Source: Nocardia terrae (GTDB lineage Bacteria > Actinomycetota > Actinomycetes > Mycobacteriales > Mycobacteriaceae). From it: DNA of 64,000 bases. Below the pieces are notes generated by a model that worked only from the letters and a program-made list of their open reading frames with translations, did no database searches and was not told where the DNA came from. The stretch is from the NCBI RefSeq assembly GCF_009760405.1, contig NZ_WRPP01000013.1:147591-211590 (forward strand), read 5' to 3'. Shown piece after piece: positions 59,241-64,000 of this stretch; position 1 is the first letter of the stretch, and every line of letters starts with the position of its first letter. Made by a program: the position numbers and the translations under genes.

Positions 59241-60374
59241 CTAGCCGACCGGCCCCTTGGCCAATTGGACCTTGGCGGACTGGCTTTGGCCGGTGGGGTC
59301 GGTCCACTTCAGGGTGATGTTGTCGCCCGGGTGGTGTTGGTCCATGGTGCTGGTGAGGTCGGTGGCGGAGGTGACGGAGTGGTCGTCGACGGCGGTGATG
59401 ACGTCGCGGGCCTCGAGGCCGAGTTGGTCGGCGGGGCCGCCCTGGACTACGCCGCGGATCTGGGCGCCGCCGGTGACGGAGGTGACCGAGACGCCGATGA
59501 AGGCGGTGTCGCCGATGTGGACGCGGTCGGAGGATTGGCCGGCCTGGATCTGCTTGGCCACGGTCAAGGCCTTGTTGATCGGGATGGCGAAGCCCTGGCC
59601 GCCGCTGGTGCTGAAGCGGAAGCCCTTGGAGGCGGCTGTGTCCATGCCGATCACCTGGCCGGCCGAATTGACCAGGGGGCCACCGGAATCGCCGGGCTCG
59701 ATATTGGCGGCGACCTGGATCAGGCCGGTCAGCTGTTCGGCGCTGCCGGTGGCGTCGTCGCTGGCGGTGATGGCGCGGTTCAGGTTGGTGACCCGGCCGG
59801 TGGCGGCGGTGGGAGTGCCGCGGCCGCCCGCGTTGCCGACACCGACGACGGCGTCGCCGACCGCCACCTTGTCCGAATCGCCGAGGGGCGCGGTCTGCAG
59901 GCCGGAGGCGCCGGACAGCTTGATGACGGCCATGTCCTCACTGCGATCGAACCCGAGCACCGTCGCGTCATAGCTCTGCCCGTTGCCCAGATCGGTGACC
60001 GAGATCTTGGTCGCGCCCTCCACCACATGGTTGTTGGTGAGCACGATGCCGTCGGAGCTGAGCACGATGCCGGTGCCCGCGCCCTCCCCGTTCTGCAGGC
60101 CCAGCTCGGTGTCGACATCCACGATGCCCGGCACCACGGCCTGCGCGGCGCTGTCGAGATCGGCTGGGGGAGTGGTGAAGTCGATGGGCTGGCTCTGCGT
60201 CACCCCGCCCGGCGACTGCGCGACCGGATTGCCCGGCACCAGCGTGTTGGGTCCGCACGCCACCAGCCCCAAGGTGGCGGCCAGTGCCACGACCGCGGCG
60301 GCCGCGGCCCGGATGGTGCGCGAGCGCGTCGAACCCGCGGCGAAGCGGTCCGACGACTGTGGTTGCACGTTCAT
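59241..60374 (-). CDS. PepA/HtrA-like secreted serine protease with PDZ domain
   Basis: A 377-residue trypsin-like protease of family S1C, resembling mycobacterial PepA (Rv0125). Signal peptide with lipobox-like LGLVACG, then His in LTNNHVVEGA, Asp in DRSEDMAVIKL, Ser in IEPGDSGGPLVNS, and a C-terminal PDZ domain (IRGVVQGGPADQLGLEARDV). It likely acts in the envelope in protein quality control. ATG 60374 has GAGGGA 5 bases upstream; 60386 is possible. The TnpB element sits just upstream. Confidence 0.93.
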   Translation of the reverse strand: MNVQPQSSDRFAAGSTRSRTIRAAAAAVVALAATLGLVACGPNTLVPGNPVAQSPGGVTQSQPIDFTTPPADLDSAAQAVVPGIVDVDTELGLQNGEGAGTGIVLSSDGIVLTNNHVVEGATKISVTDLGNGQSYDATVLGFDRSEDMAVIKLSGASGLQTAPLGDSDKVAVGDAVVGVGNAGGRGTPTAATGRVTNLNRAITASDDATGSAEQLTGLIQVAANIEPGDSGGPLVNSAGQVIGMDTAASKGFRFSTSGGQGFAIPINKALTVAKQIQAGQSSDRVHIGDTAFIGVSVTSVTGGAQIRGVVQGGPADQLGLEARDVITAVDDHSVTSATDLTSTMDQHHPGDNITLKWTDPTGQSQSAKVQLAKGPVG

Positions 60375-60547
60375 GGCATCCCTCATAGGTAGAGCCCCCC
60401 GGTTCCTTCCCATTAAGCATGCGGTTTCTGAGAGCCGCCTGGGGACTTACTTAGCGCGTATCGGGAAATGGCGGGTGCGACGGATGTGTATCGTCGATGG
60501 CCGAGCTGACGGTTGTTTGTCGGTGGGTTGCGTCACACTCGCTGGTA

Positions 60548-61984
60548 ATGGGCCGCCACACAACCTTCCGGTACTGCCTCGACCCGACGGTCGAGCAGCA
60601 GCGGCTGCTCGACCGTCACGCCGGTGCGGCCAGGTTCGCGTTCAACACGTGTTTGGGTTTCGTGAAATCCGCCCTGACCCAACGCGAAACCGACCCTGAC
60701 CAGCAGGTGCCATGGACCGGATTCAGCCTGATCAACGCTTTCAACGCGTGGAAGAAGACCGAAGCCGCCGGTCGGGTGATTTCTGTCGATTCGAGCGGCG
60801 TCGCAGAGGTCGAGGTCACCGGTCTGGCATGGCGCGGCGAAGTGCGCCAGCAAGTGTTCGAAGAAGCTGCGATCGACTGCGGGCGGGCCCTGACTGCCTT
60901 CTTCGACTCCCGCGCGGGCAAACGCAAAGGTAAGAGGGTCGGATTTCCTCGATTTAAGGAGAAGAAGTCGACCAGGCCGTCATTTCGGCTGCGAAACAAG
61001 ATCTCGAAGTCCGGTGGGACGGCGATCCGGGTTGGCGACAACACGATTCCACGGTCGGTGACCCTGCCAGGCATCGGGCCGATCCGGGTGCGAGAGGACA
61101 CGCGTCCCCTTCGACGCATGCTCGCGAACGGACGGGCCAAGATCCTTTTCACGACGGTCACATACCGCATGGGTCGCTGGCAGCTCAGCGTGACCGTCGA
61201 GGCCGCCGACCTTCACCCCGCGCTCCAGCACGCACCGCGCGCGATCGACGACGACACCGGTTGGGTTGGGATCGATCGTGGGTTGACGAGTTACCTGGTC
61301 GCCGCCACCTCCGACGGGACCGAGGTTGCTCGCATCGACCACCCGCCGAAACCGCTGGCGGCCGGACTGCGTCGGCAACGGCGTCTGGCGAAATCGTTGT
61401 CTCGCAAACAGAAAGGATCCCGTAACCGTCAAGATGCTGCGGCTCGCCTGGCGCGGCATCACAATCGTGTGACCAATGTCCGTCGCCACTTCCTGCATCA
61501 ACTCGCCAACATGCTGGTCAAAACCCACGACCGGCTCGTTGTGGAGGACTTGAATGTGGCGGGATTACTTGGTAACCGCCGTCTGGCACGCGCGATCGGC
61601 GACGCCGGATGGGCGGACTTCTGCCGAATATTGCGCTACAAACAGCATTGGCGCGGCGGCACGGTCGTCGCTGCCGACCGCTGGTACCCGTCGAGCAAAC
61701 GCTGCTCGGCCTGCACCGCACTGAACACCAAACTGACGTTGTCTGATCGGGTGTACTTCTGCGAGTGTGGGTTTCGCGCCGACCGTGATCACAACGCAGC
61801 GATCAACCTCGCGGCATGGCCGACGATATGCGACGAGAACTCTCCTCGACCCCCGGACCCCGAAGCACGAGGCCGGGTCACCAATGTCCGCCGACGAGAA
61901 GGCGCTGACCAACACCCTGTGAGTGTCGGTGAAACCGACCCGGATGATGCGGGAACCGACGTTCACACTATGCGGATGGTGTGA
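60548..61984 (+). CDS. tnpB: TnpB, transposon-encoded RNA-guided nuclease (IS200/IS605/IS607 group)
   Basis: A 478-residue protein. N-terminal RNA- and DNA-binding part (FRYCLDPTVEQQRLLDRHAG, ARFAFNTCLGF) and a RuvC nuclease with all three acidic residues: GWVGIDRGLTSYLV (Asp), RLVVEDLNVAGL (Glu) and DRDHNAAINLA (Asp). The zinc finger is RCSACTALN with YFCECG. An intact TnpB cuts DNA guided by an RNA from the element's right end. No TnpA transposase gene is present, so the element cannot move alone. The end of the gene lies in the right-end hairpin. Confidence 0.93.
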   Translation: MGRHTTFRYCLDPTVEQQRLLDRHAGAARFAFNTCLGFVKSALTQRETDPDQQVPWTGFSLINAFNAWKKTEAAGRVISVDSSGVAEVEVTGLAWRGEVRQQVFEEAAIDCGRALTAFFDSRAGKRKGKRVGFPRFKEKKSTRPSFRLRNKISKSGGTAIRVGDNTIPRSVTLPGIGPIRVREDTRPLRRMLANGRAKILFTTVTYRMGRWQLSVTVEAADLHPALQHAPRAIDDDTGWVGIDRGLTSYLVAATSDGTEVARIDHPPKPLAAGLRRQRRLAKSLSRKQKGSRNRQDAAARLARHHNRVTNVRRHFLHQLANMLVKTHDRLVVEDLNVAGLLGNRRLARAIGDAGWADFCRILRYKQHWRGGTVVAADRWYPSSKRCSACTALNTKLTLSDRVYFCECGFRADRDHNAAINLAAWPTICDENSPRPPDPEARGRVTNVRRREGADQHPVSVGETDPDDAGTDVHTMRMV

Positions 61985-61990
61985 ACTGAC
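61860..61990 (+). ncRNA. Candidate omegaRNA and right end of the TnpB element
   Basis: The tnpB 3' end carries stacked hairpins: GTCGGT-GAA-ACCGAC (61925-61939) and GTTCACAC/GTGTGAAC (61961-61968 with 61979-61986) containing the stop codon. In characterised TnpB systems the guide scaffold overlaps the gene end and stops at the element's right end, with the guide just beyond. Boundaries here are estimated; the left end was not identified. Confidence 0.55.
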
Positions 61991-62215
61991 GACGCCCGAG
62001 AAAGGCGGTGCCCGAGGACCGATCAGGGTTTTCGGCACGCTATTACCGTGTGAACGCCCACGTACCGAGCGGAGTCGGCTCCGAACCTCTAGCGTCCCGG
62101 TTCCGTGGCATGCGTGACGTTTCGCACAGCCGCGGCGGGCGCGATGTAAAGAGACAGATATATGGACCAACCGAGGGGTGCGCGAGTGTTTTCGGCGGGA
62201 TGGCACGATCGTGGG

Positions 62216-63748
62216 ATGGCGTTGATGCGAACCGGCCGGGTCGTGCTCCTAGTGACGGCGTTGGCGATGACGGCGGCTGCGTGCACCAGCGTGGTGGACG
62301 GCAAACCCACCGCGACCGCACCGGTGGGACTGGATTCCTTCTATAAACAACAGCTGACCTGGGGTAGTTGCCAGGACTACAGCACCGGCGGCGACGAGCT
62401 GCCCAAGGGTGCGGAGTGCACCCGGGTGACGGTGCCGGTCGACTACGCCAACCCCAACGGCGCGACCGCCAAGATCGCGCTCTCGCGAATCAAGGCCACC
62501 GGAAACAAGATCGGGTCGCTGCTGTTCAACCCGGGCGGGCCGGGCGTCGGCGGCCTGAGCATGGTCGGTCAGGGCGACAACACCAAGCTGGCCGAACGCT
62601 TCGACCGGATCGGCTTCGACCCGCGCGGCACCGGCATGTCGCAGCCCGCCATCAAGTGCATGACCGACGCCGAGGACGACGCCCAGCGCGCCGAACCCAA
62701 CAAGGACAACTCGCCCGCCGGCATCGCGGCCCAGGAGGCCGAGAACAAGGACTTCGCCAACAAGTGCGTCGATCGCACCGGCAAGGACTTCCTCGCCCAC
62801 GTCGGCACCCGGGAAGTGGTGCAGGACATGGACGTGATCCGGGGCGTCCTGGGTGATGCGAAGCTGACCTACCTGGGCTACTCCTACGGCACCCGCCTGG
62901 GCTACTCCTACGCCGAGAAGTTCCCCGATCATGTGCGCGCGCTCGTGCTCGACGGCGCGCTCAAGCCGGACCAGGATCCGATCAAGGAATCTCTGGGCCA
63001 GGCCGCCAGCTTCCAGAAGGTCTTCGACAGCTACGCCGCCGACTGCGCGTCCAAGGAGAAGACCAACTGCCCGATCGGCGACGATCCGGCGCAGGCGACC
63101 GCGAGGTTCCGGGCCCTGGTGCTCCCGTTGTGGGACAAGGCGGTTCCCACCTCGGACGGGCGCGGCCTGCCCTACGGCGACGCCATGACCGGCACGCAGC
63201 AGGCCCTGTACTCGGTGCGCTTGTGGAACGCCCTCACCAAGGGCCTGCGTGAGCTGGCCCAGGGCAGCGGCGACACGCTGCAGGCCCTGGCCGACCTGTA
63301 CGACGGCCGCCAGGACAACGGCACCTACGACAACAGCTCCGACGCGTTCAGCGCGATTCGCTGCGTGGACGATCCGCCGATCACCGACCGCGCCGTCGCC
63401 GCCCAGCTGGACGCCGATGCCCGGAAGGCCGCCCCCTTCCGCGACGACGGCCACGGCAGCAATGCCGCCCCGCTGGACTCGTGCGCCTTCTGGCCGGTCC
63501 CGAATACGAGCTCGCCGCACAAGCTTTCGATCCAGGGCCTGCCCAAGACCGTGGTGGTCTCCACCACCGACGATCCGGCCACCCCGTACCAGTCGGGCGT
63601 GGACCTCGCCCAGCAGCTGGGGGCGAGCCTGATCACCTTCAAGGGCACCCAGCACACCGTGTCCCTACAGGGCAAAGCCTGCGTCGATGACCCGGTGATC
63701 TCGTATCTCATCGATCTGAAGGAGCCCGCCGCGGGCCTGACCTGCTGA
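62216..63748 (+). CDS. Secreted alpha/beta hydrolase with TAP-like C-terminus
   Basis: A ~510-residue exported hydrolase of the tripeptidyl-peptidase-like group (mycobacterial Rv2223c/Rv2224c CaeA type). Signal peptide with lipobox MTAAACT, oxyanion region LLFNPGGPGVGGL, nucleophile YLGYSYGTRLGYSYAEKFP, Asp in VVVSTTDDPATPYQSG and His in FKGTQHTVSLQG in the C-terminal TAP domain. CaeA acts on ester and peptide substrates at the cell wall. The last codons belong to a tandem duplication. ATG 62216 is chosen; 62162 and 62225 are in frame. Confidence 0.93.
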   Translation: MALMRTGRVVLLVTALAMTAAACTSVVDGKPTATAPVGLDSFYKQQLTWGSCQDYSTGGDELPKGAECTRVTVPVDYANPNGATAKIALSRIKATGNKIGSLLFNPGGPGVGGLSMVGQGDNTKLAERFDRIGFDPRGTGMSQPAIKCMTDAEDDAQRAEPNKDNSPAGIAAQEAENKDFANKCVDRTGKDFLAHVGTREVVQDMDVIRGVLGDAKLTYLGYSYGTRLGYSYAEKFPDHVRALVLDGALKPDQDPIKESLGQAASFQKVFDSYAADCASKEKTNCPIGDDPAQATARFRALVLPLWDKAVPTSDGRGLPYGDAMTGTQQALYSVRLWNALTKGLRELAQGSGDTLQALADLYDGRQDNGTYDNSSDAFSAIRCVDDPPITDRAVAAQLDADARKAAPFRDDGHGSNAAPLDSCAFWPVPNTSSPHKLSIQGLPKTVVVSTTDDPATPYQSGVDLAQQLGASLITFKGTQHTVSLQGKACVDDPVISYLIDLKEPAAGLTC

Positions 63749-64000
63749 CTTCCCGAAAGGTTTGCGGCGCGTCTCGTTCTGGACTGAGTGGAGCGGGGGA
63801 GCGAAGCGGAGGAGCGGAGGGAGGGAAGAACGAGACCTCCAGCGCCGCAAACCCCGCCCGGAGCGAAGCGGAGCCCGCCGCGGGCCTGACCTGCTGACTT
63901 CCCGAAAGGTTTGCGGCGCGTCTCGTTCTGGACTGAGTGGAGCGGGGGAGCGAAGCGGAGGAGCGGAGGGAGGGAAGAACGAGACCTCCAGCGCCGCAAA
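63721..64000 (+). repeat. 149-base tandem duplication of the hydrolase gene end and terminator
   Basis: 63721-63869 is repeated from 63870 to the window edge without visible change. Each unit holds the last codons of the hydrolase (EPAAGLTC), its stop and the long hairpin. The second copy encodes a headless duplicate of the C-terminus. More copies may lie beyond the window. Confidence 0.93.
63761..63851 (+). terminator. Long hairpin after the hydrolase gene
   Basis: TTTGCGGCGC and GTCTCGTTCT (63761-63780) pair with AGAACGAGAC (63827-63836) and GCGCCGCAAA (63842-63851), interrupted by a 5-base bulge; the loop is G-rich. It likely ends transcription. The same hairpin recurs at 63910-64000. Confidence 0.75.

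Noticed and set aside
60420..60547. Left end of the TnpB element
   Set aside because: A weak hairpin (GCGGT/GCCGC near 60421-60438) is present, but no TAM or boundary could be fixed without comparison to other copies.

Overview
The window is high-GC actinobacterial DNA. Gene content and order point to the mycolic-acid group, most likely Nocardia. Around 18.6-38.2 kb it keeps an arrangement I recall from Mycobacterium tuberculosis: cobD, SURF1 protein, ptpA, cobC, a NIF3 protein, a zinc-ribbon coiled-coil protein and an RNase H/phosphatase fusion, followed here by rnpB. panB and a TAP-type alpha/beta hydrolase appear further right.

Layout. 0-2 kb: end of a response regulator and its sensor kinase. 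1.9-3.0 kb, minus strand: a gene of unknown function followed by two tandem structured RNAs that fold as tRNAs with the two halves in reversed order (permuted tRNA or Y-RNA-like). 3.0-4.1 kb: decayed peptidase and LysR genes. 4.2-21.4 kb: chromosomal genes including gnd, a secreted AlkP-superfamily enzyme, a CocE-like hydrolase, fructose PTS EIIBCA, TetR, gamma carbonic anhydrase, YefM-YoeB, alanine dehydrogenase, an ECF41-type sigma factor, cobD, SURF1 and ptpA.

21.34-32.39 kb: an integrated mobile element of about 11 kb with visibly lower GC. It inserted inside the first codons of ptpA and supplies a replacement 5' end; the displaced original start remains at the right junction. It encodes a tyrosine integrase, a repressor-like HTH protein divergent from an excisionase-like protein, a lambda-O-like initiator whose own gene contains 21-bp-phased iterons followed by an AT-rich tract, many small unknown genes, an HNH nuclease and a second regulatory module. 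No capsid, portal, large terminase or transfer gene is visible, so a phage satellite or another small replicating integrative element is the best reading.

32.4-60.4 kb: chromosome resumes with cobC, NIF3, RNase H/phosphatase, rnpB, an SPFH protein, an RNB-domain protein, a DUF4246 dioxygenase-like gene that recalls fungal proteins, an amidase, a sugar locus (ROK regulator, ABC importer, SMP-30 lactonase, SDR dehydrogenase), a lipoprotein-pip-CHAD operon, panB and a PepA/HtrA-like protease. 60.5-62.0 kb: a solitary TnpB transposon. 62.2-64 kb: a secreted hydrolase whose 3' end and terminator are duplicated in tandem with a 149-bp period.
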